Assembly: GCF_002943415.1 (NCBI RefSeq)
Contig: NZ_PTQZ01000041.1
Location: forward strand, 1 to 6,713
Source: Amnimonas aquatica
Lineage (GTDB): Bacteria; Pseudomonadota; Gammaproteobacteria; Pseudomonadales; Moraxellaceae
DNA length: 6,713 bases
Direction of reading: 5' to 3'
The notes under the pieces were generated by a model, which had not been told where the DNA came from, ran no database searches, and saw only the letters and a program-made list of their open reading frames with translations. Of this stretch, positions 1-5,297 are shown in pieces. Within the stretch, counting starts at the first letter, position 1; every line of letters begins with the position of its first letter. The translations under genes and the position numbers were made by a program.

Positions 1-1
1 C

Positions 2-166
2 CATGCCGGCCTGCGCCTGCTGTTCGGCCACTGGGCCGCGCTCGACGGCCGCACCGGCAGCAGCCGGCATGTCGCGCTCGACACCGGCTGCGTCTGGGGA
101 AACTTCCTCACCGCCCAGCGCCTGGAGGATGGCCGGCGTTTCCACAGCCGCGAGGGCCTGCAGTGA
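2..166 (+). CDS. apaH: ApaH, bis(5'-nucleosyl)-tetraphosphatase (symmetrical), C-terminal fragment
   Basis: The last 54 codons of a gene that begins before the window. ApaH hydrolyses diadenosine tetraphosphate symmetrically to two ADP and is a metal-dependent phosphatase of the calcineurin-like fold, acting in the cytoplasm. The visible tail contains FGHWAALDG followed by ALDTGCVWG and LTAQRLEDG, which match the end of the ApaH family (FGHWA and ALDTGC are hallmarks). The metal-binding N-terminal part lies outside the window. The tail after LEDG is about ten residues, shorter than the E. coli extension. The stop codon TGA (164-166) overlaps the GTG start of cca, so the two are probably cotranscribed and translationally coupled. 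The identification rests on a short fragment, but the motifs are distinctive. Confidence 0.86.
   Translation, partial: HAGLRLLFGHWAALDGRTGSSRHVALDTGCVWGNFLTAQRLEDGRRFHSREGLQ
152..156 (+). promoter_or_regulatory. Ribosome binding site of cca
   Basis: GAGGG ends six bases before the GTG at 163. It lies inside the last codons of apaH. It supports GTG at 163 as the start, because no ATG stands near the expected N-terminus. Confidence 0.7.
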
Positions 167-1419
167 GCAGCGACGGCCGCGAGCCGCGCATCTACCGTGT
201 CGGCGGCGCCGTGCGCGACCGCCTGCTCAGTGTGCCTTTCCACGAGCACGACTGGGTGGTGGTGGGCGCCACGCCGGACTGGCTGCTGGCGAGAGGCTAT
301 CGTCAGGTCGGCAAGGACTTTCCGGTGTTCCTGCATCCCGACACCGGCGAGGAGTACGCGCTGGCGCGCACCGAGCGCAAGAGCGGCAGCGGCTACCACG
401 GATTCATCTGCGACTTCACGCCGGCGGTGACGCTGGAGGAAGACCTGCAACGCCGCGACCTGACCATCAACGCCATGGCCGAGACCGCCGATGGCGAGGT
501 CATCGACCCCTGCGGCGGCAGGCAGGACCTCGCCGACCGCGTGCTCCGGCACGTGTCGCCGGCCTTCGTCGAGGACCCGCTGCGCGTGCTGCGCGTGGCC
601 CGCTTCGCCGCCCGCTACCACCACCTCGGCTTCCGCATCGCGGACGAGACCCTGGTGCTGATGCAGCAGCTGTCCACCAGCGGCGAGCTGGAAGCGCTGA
701 CCACGGAGCGCGTCTGGCAGGAGACCGAGCGCGCCCTCGCCGATCCAGCGCCGGCAGAATACTTCCGCGTGCTGCATCGCTGCGGCGCGTTGCGCGTGCT
801 GTTTCCCGAAGTGGCCGACCTGTTCGGCGTGCCGCAGCGCGCCGACTACCATCCCGAGATCGACACCGGCATCCACACGCTGATGAGCCTGCAGCAGGCC
901 GTGCGCCTGAGTCCCGAGCCACGCGTGCGCTACGCCGTGCTGGTGCACGACCTCGGCAAGGCGCTGACGCCGGATCATGTGCTGCCCCGCCACACCGGCC
1001 ACGAGAGCCGCGGCCTGCCGCTGATCCGGCGCATGGGCGAGCGCCTGCGCGTGCCGCGCGCCTGGCAGGAGCTGGCGCTGCTGGTCGGCGAGTTCCACCT
1101 CGAATGCCATCGCGCCAGCGAGCTGCGCCCCGACACCCTGCTGCGCAAGCTGGAAGCGCTGGATGCCTGGCGCCGCCCGGAGCGCTTCGCCGAGTTCCTG
1201 CTCGCCTGCGAAGCCGACGCCCGCGGCCGCACCGGGCTGGAGGACAGGGACTACTGGCAGCGCTGCTACTGGCAGGGCGCAGCGGATGCCGGCGTGATCG
1301 ATGTGCGGACACTGGTATCACAAGGCCTGCAAGGACAGGCCATGGCCGAGGCCATCCGCCGGCAGCGCCTGCAGCAACTGACCACCTACCGGGAGGACTG
1401 GCGTGCCACATCACACTGA
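163..1419 (+). CDS. cca: Cca, multifunctional CCA-adding tRNA nucleotidyltransferase with HD domain
   Basis: Adds or repairs the 3'-terminal CCA of tRNA using CTP and ATP without a nucleic-acid template. At 418 residues it is close to E. coli Cca (412). It is a class II nucleotidyltransferase: GGAVRD at residues 14-19, the catalytic strand EHDWVVVG at 28-35, RRDLTIN at 97-103, and EDPLR at 137-141, which fits the EDxxR nucleotide-recognition motif, followed by the RVARFAARY helix. A C-terminal HD phosphohydrolase domain is present, with [10 protein letters not shown] near 230-239 and HDLGK at 262-266 (H262, D263). This is the form known in gammaproteobacteria to have extra phosphatase and phosphodiesterase activity. 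One oddity is that the carboxylate pair is E28-H-D30, where E. coli has D-R-D. The start is GTG, overlapping the apaH stop by four bases, and the 3' end overlaps the next gene by 17 bases. Identification is firm. Confidence 0.97.
   Translation: MSSDGREPRIYRVGGAVRDRLLSVPFHEHDWVVVGATPDWLLARGYRQVGKDFPVFLHPDTGEEYALARTERKSGSGYHGFICDFTPAVTLEEDLQRRDLTINAMAETADGEVIDPCGGRQDLADRVLRHVSPAFVEDPLRVLRVARFAARYHHLGFRIADETLVLMQQLSTSGELEALTTERVWQETERALADPAPAEYFRVLHRCGALRVLFPEVADLFGVPQRADYHPEIDTGIHTLMSLQQAVRLSPEPRVRYAVLVHDLGKALTPDHVLPRHTGHESRGLPLIRRMGERLRVPRAWQELALLVGEFHLECHRASELRPDTLLRKLEALDAWRRPERFAEFLLACEADARGRTGLEDRDYWQRCYWQGAADAGVIDVRTLVSQGLQGQAMAEAIRRQRLQQLTTYREDWRATSH
1391..1397 (+). promoter_or_regulatory. 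Ribosome binding site of the pteridine reductase
   Basis: GGGAGGA ends five bases before the GTG at 1403, inside the cca coding region. It is a near-consensus site and decides the start of the overlapping gene. Without it, the 17-base overlap with cca would be doubtful. Confidence 0.75.
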
Positions 1420-2173
1420 ACCCCAGCACCACGACGCGCCGGTGGCCCTGATCACCGGCGCCGGCAAGCGCGTCGGTGCCGCCACCGCCCGGCACCTGCA
1501 CCGCGCCGGCTGGCGTGTGCTGCTGCACTGCCGCCTCAGTCGCGAGACCGCCGAGACACTGGCCGGCGAGCTCAACGGCACGCGCGCCGACAGTGCCCGC
1601 GTGCTGCCCGCCGACCTCAACGACCCCGACGCCATCGCGCCGCTGGTCGACAGCGCACTGGCCGCCTGGGACCGGGTCGATGCCCTGGTCAACAACGCCT
1701 CGACCTTCTACCCCACCGCCATCGGCGCCACCACCGGCGCGCAGTGGGACGACCTCTTCGCCAGCAACGCGCGCGCGCCGTTCTTCCTCAGCCAGGCGCT
1801 GGCGCCGGCGCTGGCCGCCAGCGGGCGCGGCAGCATCGTCAATGTCATCGACATCCACGCCGACTATCCGCTCGCCGGCCATGCCGTGTACTGCATGGCC
1901 AAGGCTGCGCTGGCCGCCATGACGCGGGCGCTGGCCAAGGAGCTGGCACCGGCGGTGCGCGTCAACGGCGTGTCGCCGGGCGCCATACTCTGGCCGGAGG
2001 GAGAGGGGGAGATGGATGCGGCGCTGCAGGCGCAGATCCTGGCCAGCGTGCCGCTGGGGCGCATCGGCGGCGTCGACGCGGTGGCGGAGGCGATCGGCTT
2101 CCTGATCACCGGCACCGACTACGTCAGCGGCCAGATCATCGCGGTGGACGGCGGACGGTCGGTCTGGGGCTGA
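1403..2173 (+). CDS. Pteridine reductase, short-chain dehydrogenase (FolM/PTR1-like)
   Basis: A 256-residue NADPH-dependent reductase of the short-chain dehydrogenase family. The cofactor motif is TGAGKRVG (18-25), which fits the TGxxxRxG pattern typical of pteridine reductases instead of the usual TGxxxGxG. NNAS stands at 97-100, with STFYPT after it, and N122 in SNARAPF. In the active site D150 (VIDIHAD) occupies the place of the usual catalytic Ser, as in PTR1, followed by Y163 and K167 in [20 protein letters not shown] (186-200) is also characteristic. Expected substrates are dihydropterins such as dihydromonapterin or dihydrobiopterin, and possibly dihydrofolate; the sequence cannot decide between them. 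It is translationally coupled to cca and convergent with folB, which fits a pterin role. FolM is the closest named relative, but I leave the symbol empty because orthology is not proven. Confidence 0.9.
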   Translation: MPHHTEPQHHDAPVALITGAGKRVGAATARHLHRAGWRVLLHCRLSRETAETLAGELNGTRADSARVLPADLNDPDAIAPLVDSALAAWDRVDALVNNASTFYPTAIGATTGAQWDDLFASNARAPFFLSQALAPALAASGRGSIVNVIDIHADYPLAGHAVYCMAKAALAAMTRALAKELAPAVRVNGVSPGAILWPEGEGEMDAALQAQILASVPLGRIGGVDAVAEAIGFLITGTDYVSGQIIAVDGGRSVWG

Positions 2174-2196
2174 ACCGGTTGTGCGGGAGCAGCACC

Positions 2197-2556
2197 TCAG
2201 TCAGGCCGCCGGCCCCGCTCGATCAGCACGCCGACATCCTGCGCGCCGCGCACCGCGCCCGGCTTGCTGACACGCAGCCGCAGCCAGGGCACATGGAACT
2301 CGTCACGCAGGATGTCCCAGACCGACTCGGCCAGCCGCTCGACAAGCTGGAACTCGGCCGACTCAACATGCGACTTCAGTCTCATGGCCACGGCGCGGTA
2401 GTCCAGCGCATGCTCGATGCTGTCGCTGGCGGCGGCGGGCCGGATATCCCAGGCCATCTCGAGGTCCAGGCTGAGGGTCTGCCGGATGCGGCGCTCCCAC
2501 TGGAACATGCCGATCACCGTCTCGACCTTGAAATCCCTGATGTAAACAATATCCAC
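2197..2556 (-). CDS. folB: FolB, dihydroneopterin aldolase
   Basis: Cleaves 7,8-dihydroneopterin to 6-hydroxymethyl-7,8-dihydropterin and glycolaldehyde in folate synthesis; the family often also epimerises at C2'. It is 119 residues long, as usual for FolB. It starts at a GTG (2554-2556) reading V/M-DIVYIRDFKVETVIG, which matches the family N-terminus MDIVFI. The open frame continues upstream to 2814, but that part is a shadow of plsY with no FolB homology. Residues corresponding to the known active site are E21 (FQWER), Y53 (LDYRAV), E73 (LVERLAE) and K98 (VSKPGAV). GAQDVGVLIERG closes the protein. GAGG lies nine bases before the GTG. It is convergent with the pteridine reductase (23 bases between the stop codons) and divergent from plsY. 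Confidence is high. Confidence 0.95.
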   Translation of the reverse strand: MDIVYIRDFKVETVIGMFQWERRIRQTLSLDLEMAWDIRPAAASDSIEHALDYRAVAMRLKSHVESAEFQLVERLAESVWDILRDEFHVPWLRLRVSKPGAVRGAQDVGVLIERGRRPD

Positions 2557-2623
2557 GTGTTGTAGCCTCGTCGCCTGCGGTCTGCCCTGCGTGCGGCAGG
2601 CCGGATGCCGACCCAACGTGCCC

Positions 2624-2627
2624 GGAG
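2624..2627 (+). promoter_or_regulatory. Ribosome binding site of plsY
   Basis: GGAG ends six bases before the ATG at 2634. The 77-base space between the folB and plsY starts (2557-2633) must hold control elements for both genes, but I could not find a convincing -35/-10 pair on either strand. Confidence 0.65.
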
Positions 2628-2633
2628 CACACC

Positions 2634-3227
2634 ATGAGTCCCGACCTGATCGCCTGCGCGGCGCTGATTCTCGCCTATCTGATGGGCTCTGTCTCGGCCG
2701 CCATCCTGGTTTGCCGCGCCATGCGCCTGCCCGACCCGCGCACCGACGGTTCGCGCAACCCGGGCACCACCAACGTGCTGCGCATCGGCGGCAAGCCGGC
2801 CGCGGCCCTGACATTGACCGGCGACATGCTCAAGGGCGTGATTCCGGTGCTGCTGGCGCGCGAATACGGCTTCGACGACGTGCTGCTCAGCGCCATCGGC
2901 CTGGCCGCCTTCCTGGGCCACCTCTACCCGGTGTTCTTCCGCTTCGAAGGCGGCAAGGGCGTGGCCACCGCGCTCGGCGTGCTGCTGACGCTGCACTGGG
3001 GCCTCGGCGTGTCCGTGGTGCTGCTCTGGGTGCTGGCGTTCGCGCTCACCCGCATCTCCTCCGTGGGCGCGCTGACCGCATTCATCGCGGCTCCCTTCCT
3101 GGCCTGGTGGCTGATGCCGCACGCCATGCTCGGCGTGGTCGGCATGAGCGTGCTGCTGCTGGCGCGGCACAAGCGCAATATCCTGGATCTGCTGTCTGGC
3201 AAGGAGCGCAGCTTCCGGAAGCAGTGA
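2634..3227 (+). CDS. plsY: PlsY, acyl-phosphate:glycerol-3-phosphate acyltransferase
   Basis: An inner-membrane enzyme that moves an acyl chain from acyl-phosphate (made by PlsX) to position 1 of glycerol-3-phosphate, the first step of phosphatidic acid synthesis. The protein has 197 residues, typical of the family. Hydrophobic segments lie near residues 3-26, 54-74, 82-102, 112-138 and 144-176, consistent with the known multi-span fold. All three conserved cytoplasmic motifs are visible: motif 1 GSRNPGTTNVLR (39-50), motif 2 GHLYPVFFRFEGGKGVAT (95-112) and motif 3 ARHKRNI (177-183). Motif 1 has Arg at position 41 where E. coli has Gly (GSGNPG). It is divergent from folB and convergent with tsaD, and looks like a single-gene unit. 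Its presence next to tsaD is a common arrangement in proteobacteria. Confidence 0.96.
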   Translation: MSPDLIACAALILAYLMGSVSAAILVCRAMRLPDPRTDGSRNPGTTNVLRIGGKPAAALTLTGDMLKGVIPVLLAREYGFDDVLLSAIGLAAFLGHLYPVFFRFEGGKGVATALGVLLTLHWGLGVSVVLLWVLAFALTRISSVGALTAFIAAPFLAWWLMPHAMLGVVGMSVLLLARHKRNILDLLSGKERSFRKQ

Positions 3228-3248
3228 GCACCGGGCGCCCGGCGCTCA
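3225..3248. terminator. Candidate bidirectional terminator: palindrome joining the plsY and tsaD stop codons
   Basis: A 24-base inverted repeat is centred exactly between the two convergent stop codons. TGAGC (3225-3229) pairs with GCTCA (3244-3248), then one A/C mismatch, then the perfect 12-base palindrome CCGGGCGCCCGG (3231-3242). As RNA from either strand it can fold into five pairs, a mismatch and four pairs with a GCGC loop. No T-run follows on either side, so it is not a standard intrinsic terminator. It may still stop or protect both transcripts. Part of the symmetry comes from both genes ending in TGA. Confidence 0.45.
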
Positions 3249-4274
3249 GTCGATCGCGGACAGCTCGGTCATGGGCCAGCGGGCGCGGACGCTGACGCCG
3301 AGACCGACGGTCTCGCCGGCGCGCAGGCGCTGGCAGCCGGCGAAGGCGATCATGGCGCCGTTGTCGGTGCAAAAGGCGGGCGCCGGGTAGAAGGCCTGGC
3401 CCCCCATGCCGCGCAGCGCTGCCGCCATGTCGGCGCGCAGGCGCCGGTTGGCGCTGACACCGCCGGCCAGCACGATGCGCTTCAGCCCGGTCTGCTTGAG
3501 CGCACGGATGCACTTGCGGATCAGCGTATCCACCGCCGCCGCCTCGAAGCTGGCACAGATGTCGGCGACCTTTTCCGGATAATCCGCGGTCTGCTCGCGC
3601 GCGGTCAGCACCGCGGTCTTGAGGCCGCTGAAGGAGAAGTCCAGGCCGGGCCGGTCGAGCATGGGGCGCGGGAAGGCGAAGGCGTCATCCCGGCCCTGCT
3701 GCGCGCGGCGCGACACCTCGGGACCGCCGGGATAATTCAGGCCCAGCATCTTAGCGACCTTGTCGAAGGCCTCGCCGGCGGCATCGTCGATGGACTCTCC
3801 GAGCAGCTCGTAGCGGCCGATGCCATCCACCCGCATGAGCTGGGTGTGGCCGCCGGAGACCAGCAGGGCGACAAAGGGGAAGGCCGGCGGCTCGGGCTCC
3901 AGCAGCGGGGCGAGCAGATGCCCCTCCATGTGATGCACCGGCACCGCCGGCACGCCCCAGGCGTAGGCCAGCGCGCGTGCCATCAGCGCACCGGTGAGCA
4001 GCGCGCCGGCGAGCCCGGGACCGGCGGTGTAGGCGATGCCGTCGATGTCGGCCGGCTCGCAGCCGGCCTCGGCCATGACCTCGCGCACCAGCGGCACCAG
4101 CTTGCGGATGTGGTCGCGCGAGGCCAGCTCGGGCACCACGCCGCCGTAATCGGCGTGCATGTCGATCTGGCTGTAGAGGCGATGCGCGAGCAGGCCCGCA
4201 CCGGAACCGCGGCCATCGTCATAGATCGCCACGCCGGTTTCATCACACGAGGTTTCAATGCCCAGCACGCGCAT
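3246..4274 (-). CDS. tsaD: TsaD, tRNA N6-threonylcarbamoyladenosine transferase subunit
   Basis: Transfers the threonylcarbamoyl group from threonylcarbamoyl-AMP to A37 of ANN-decoding tRNAs, working with TsaB and TsaE after TsaC/TsaC2. The protein has 342 residues (E. coli 337) and an ASKHA fold. It starts [30 protein letters not shown] is at 40-55, the metal-binding HMEGH at 115-119, SGGHTQL at 140-146, [16 protein letters not shown] at 160-175, DFSFSGLKT at 212-220, [11 protein letters not shown] at 270-280 and the third metal ligand D304 in CTDNGAMIA. The frame stays open to 4565, but the extra 97 residues are antisense to rpsU and unlike TsaD. ATG at 4274 has AGGA (4283-4286) eight bases upstream. 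It is divergent from rpsU, a widely conserved arrangement. No damage is seen. Confidence 0.98.
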   Translation of the reverse strand: MRVLGIETSCDETGVAIYDDGRGSGAGLLAHRLYSQIDMHADYGGVVPELASRDHIRKLVPLVREVMAEAGCEPADIDGIAYTAGPGLAGALLTGALMARALAYAWGVPAVPVHHMEGHLLAPLLEPEPPAFPFVALLVSGGHTQLMRVDGIGRYELLGESIDDAAGEAFDKVAKMLGLNYPGGPEVSRRAQQGRDDAFAFPRPMLDRPGLDFSFSGLKTAVLTAREQTADYPEKVADICASFEAAAVDTLIRKCIRALKQTGLKRIVLAGGVSANRRLRADMAAALRGMGGQAFYPAPAFCTDNGAMIAFAGCQRLRAGETVGLGVSVRARWPMTELSAID

Positions 4275-4318
4275 TGCCGTTATCCTGATCGGTTCCGACC
4301 ACTGTTCAGAAGGCGCGC

Positions 4319-4347
4319 AGTGTAGCGCCGCGGACCGGGGTTTGCCA
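4319..4347 (-). promoter_or_regulatory. Weak candidate promoter of tsaD
   Basis: Read on the minus strand, TACACT (4319-4324) could be a -10 box. Seventeen bases upstream is TGGCAA (4342-4347), which matches only three of the six -35 positions and is the reverse complement of the rpsU -35 box. The predicted leader would be about 38 bases. The evidence is thin, but this is the only plausible site in the gap. Confidence 0.3.
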
Positions 4348-4370
4348 TTCCGCGGATATCTGGCTAAAAT
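4342..4370 (+). promoter_or_regulatory. Sigma-70 type promoter of the rpsU-yqeY-dnaG operon
   Basis: The -35 box TTGCCA (4342-4347) and -10 box TAAAAT (4365-4370) are each five-of-six matches to consensus, with an ideal 17-base spacer. The A/T-rich -10 region stands out in very G+C-rich DNA. Transcription should start near 4377, giving a 5' leader of about 46 bases before rpsU. This fits a strongly expressed ribosomal protein gene. Confidence 0.8.
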
Positions 4371-4410
4371 CCGCGCCCCACGCCCGAACGGCGTACCGAA
4401 ATTGAACAAC

Positions 4411-4416
4411 AGGTGA
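4411..4416 (+). promoter_or_regulatory. Ribosome binding site of rpsU
   Basis: AGGTGA ends six bases before the ATG at 4423, following an A-rich stretch (4401-4410) that should be unstructured. This is the setting expected for efficient initiation. Confidence 0.75.
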
Positions 4417-4422
4417 GCACTC

Positions 4423-4638
4423 ATGCCCCAGGTCAAAGTGAAAGAAGGCGAACCGTTTGACGTCGCCCTGCGTCGTTTCAAGCGTTCCTGCGAAAAGGCC
4501 GGCGTGCTGGCTGACGTGCGCAAGCGCGAGTTCTTCGAAAAGCCGACGCAGGAGCGCAAGCGCAAGGCCGCTGCCGCTGTGAAGCGTCACGCCAAGAAAG
4601 TGCAGCGCGAAGCCGTCAAGACCGTCCGCCTGTACTGA
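4423..4638 (+). CDS. rpsU: RpsU, small ribosomal subunit protein bS21
   Basis: A 71-residue, strongly basic protein of the 30S platform that helps mRNA binding during initiation. Length and sequence agree with E. coli S21 throughout: [36 protein letters not shown] near residues 6-41, then the Lys/Arg-rich tail [16 protein letters not shown], ending in VRLY. It is the first gene of a unit with yqeY and dnaG, matching the macromolecular-synthesis operon of gammaproteobacteria (rpsU-dnaG-rpoD), and sits behind a clear promoter and ribosome binding site. A stable hairpin 3' of the gene probably lets rpsU be expressed far above the downstream genes. Identification is certain. Confidence 0.99.
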   Translation: MPQVKVKEGEPFDVALRRFKRSCEKAGVLADVRKREFFEKPTQERKRKAAAAVKRHAKKVQREAVKTVRLY

Positions 4639-4644
4639 TGCGCC

Positions 4645-4681
4645 CTGCCCCCGCTGGCGGCCACGCCAGCCACGGGGGCAG
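4645..4681 (+). terminator. Strong hairpin between rpsU and yqeY, likely attenuator or RNA-stability element
   Basis: The outer arms CTGCCCCCG (4645-4653) and CGGGGGCAG (4673-4681) are perfect nine-base complements. The inner arms CTGGCG (4654-4659) and CGCCAG (4664-4669) add six pairs around a GCCA loop. The only defect is a three-base bulge (4670-4672). There is no T-tract afterwards (the next bases are ACCACCGCAAA), so full intrinsic termination is unlikely. Partial termination, or protection of the rpsU 3' end, is the reasonable reading. E. coli has an internal terminator at the equivalent place between rpsU and dnaG. Confidence 0.7.
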
Positions 4682-4705
4682 ACCACCGCAAATCCCGGCA
4701 TCGCC

Positions 4706-5164
4706 ATGTCCGCACAGCCCACGTTGAAAGCCCGGCTCACCGAGTCCATGAAGGATGCCATGCGCAGCCAGGACAAGGACAGCCTCGGCGTCATCCGCAT
4801 GGCGCTGGCCGCTTTCAAGCAGATCGAAGTCGACGAACGCATCGAGCTCGATGACGCGCGCTCGCTCGCCGTGCTCGAGAAGCTGGTCAAGCAGCGCCGC
4901 GAGTCCGCGACCGCCTTCGAGTCCGCCGGCCGCCAGGAGCTGGCCGCCCGCGAACAGGCCGAGATCGTCGTGCTGCAGCGCTTCCTGCCGGTGCCGCTGT
5001 CGGAAGACGAGCTGGCGGCGCTGATCTCTGCCGCCATCGCCGAAGCCGGGGCGACCTCCGCGCGCGACATGGGCAAGGTCATGAACCTGCTCCGCCCCAT
5101 GGTCGCCGGTCGTGCCGATGTCGGCGCGCTGTCGCAGCTGGTCAAGACCAGGCTGGCCTCCTGA
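4706..5164 (+). CDS. YqeY-like protein, GatB/YqeY domain
   Basis: A 152-residue soluble protein of the GatB/YqeY family. The domain resembles the C-terminal helical part of GatB, the tRNA-binding subunit of Glu/Asp-tRNA amidotransferase, but YqeY itself has no amidotransferase active site and its role is not established. The family signature is complete: LGVIRMALAAFKQIE (27-41), KQRRESATAFESAGRQELAAREQAEI (62-87), LQRFLP (90-95), and DMGKVMNLLRPMVAGRADVGALSQLVKTRL (121-150). The start ATG follows 67 bases after rpsU and has no clear ribosome binding site, so translation may be modest. It stands between rpsU and dnaG, as in Pseudomonas and many other proteobacteria. Possible roles in tRNA charging are inferred only from the domain and location. 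Confidence 0.94.
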   Translation: MSAQPTLKARLTESMKDAMRSQDKDSLGVIRMALAAFKQIEVDERIELDDARSLAVLEKLVKQRRESATAFESAGRQELAAREQAEIVVLQRFLPVPLSEDELAALISAAIAEAGATSARDMGKVMNLLRPMVAGRADVGALSQLVKTRLAS

Positions 5165-5171
5165 GCGCCGC

Positions 5172-5191
5172 CCGGCGTTCGTTTGCGCCGG
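5172..5191 (+). other. Small hairpin after yqeY
   Basis: CCGGCG (5172-5177) and CGCCGG (5186-5191) are complementary around an eight-base loop, beginning seven bases after the yqeY stop. There is no T-run. It may affect the mRNA between yqeY and dnaG, but short G+C-rich repeats like this arise easily by chance here. The rest of the 133-base gap (5165-5297) shows no convincing promoter. Confidence 0.3.
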
Positions 5192-5297
5192 CAACCACGC
5201 AAGATCACCCGCGTCACCACCTGTCGCGCCGCCATGATTGCGGCCCGGCCACCCGCTGACGCACACTCAGCATCCTCCTGATCCGGACGAGCGCCGC

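Noticed and set aside
3..1451. A 482-codon open frame on the plus strand overlapping apaH and cca
   Set aside because: It is a frame-shifted shadow of cca. Its product is dominated by Ala, Arg and Pro with no domain, while the overlapping frame encodes an unmistakable Cca.
500..1882. A 460-codon minus-strand open frame antisense to cca and the pteridine reductase
   Set aside because: Long antisense frames are expected in DNA with G or C at most third codon positions. The product is Gly/Arg/Ala-rich and low in complexity.
2554..2559. CACGTG palindrome over the folB start codon
   Set aside because: A single six-base palindrome with no second copy or known bacterial regulator; most of it is the start codon and its neighbours.
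2582..2599. Inverted repeat CTGCC/GGCAG between the folB and plsY starts
   Set aside because: Five pairs around an eight-base loop are expected by chance in this base composition, and no promoter context supports an operator.
2557..2814. A possible N-terminal extension of FolB
   Set aside because: It is antisense to plsY and its residues are unlike FolB. The family N-terminus (M/V)DIVYIR begins at the GTG at 2556.
4275..4422. A LexA (SOS) box upstream of rpsU, as reported for the E. coli operon
   Set aside because: I looked for CTGT-N8-ACAG on both strands. Only an isolated CTGT (4302-4305) is present, without the partner half.
4275..4565. A possible 97-residue N-terminal extension of TsaD
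   Set aside because: It runs antisense through rpsU and its promoter. TsaD proteins start at [14 protein letters not shown], and AGGA stands at a proper distance from that ATG.
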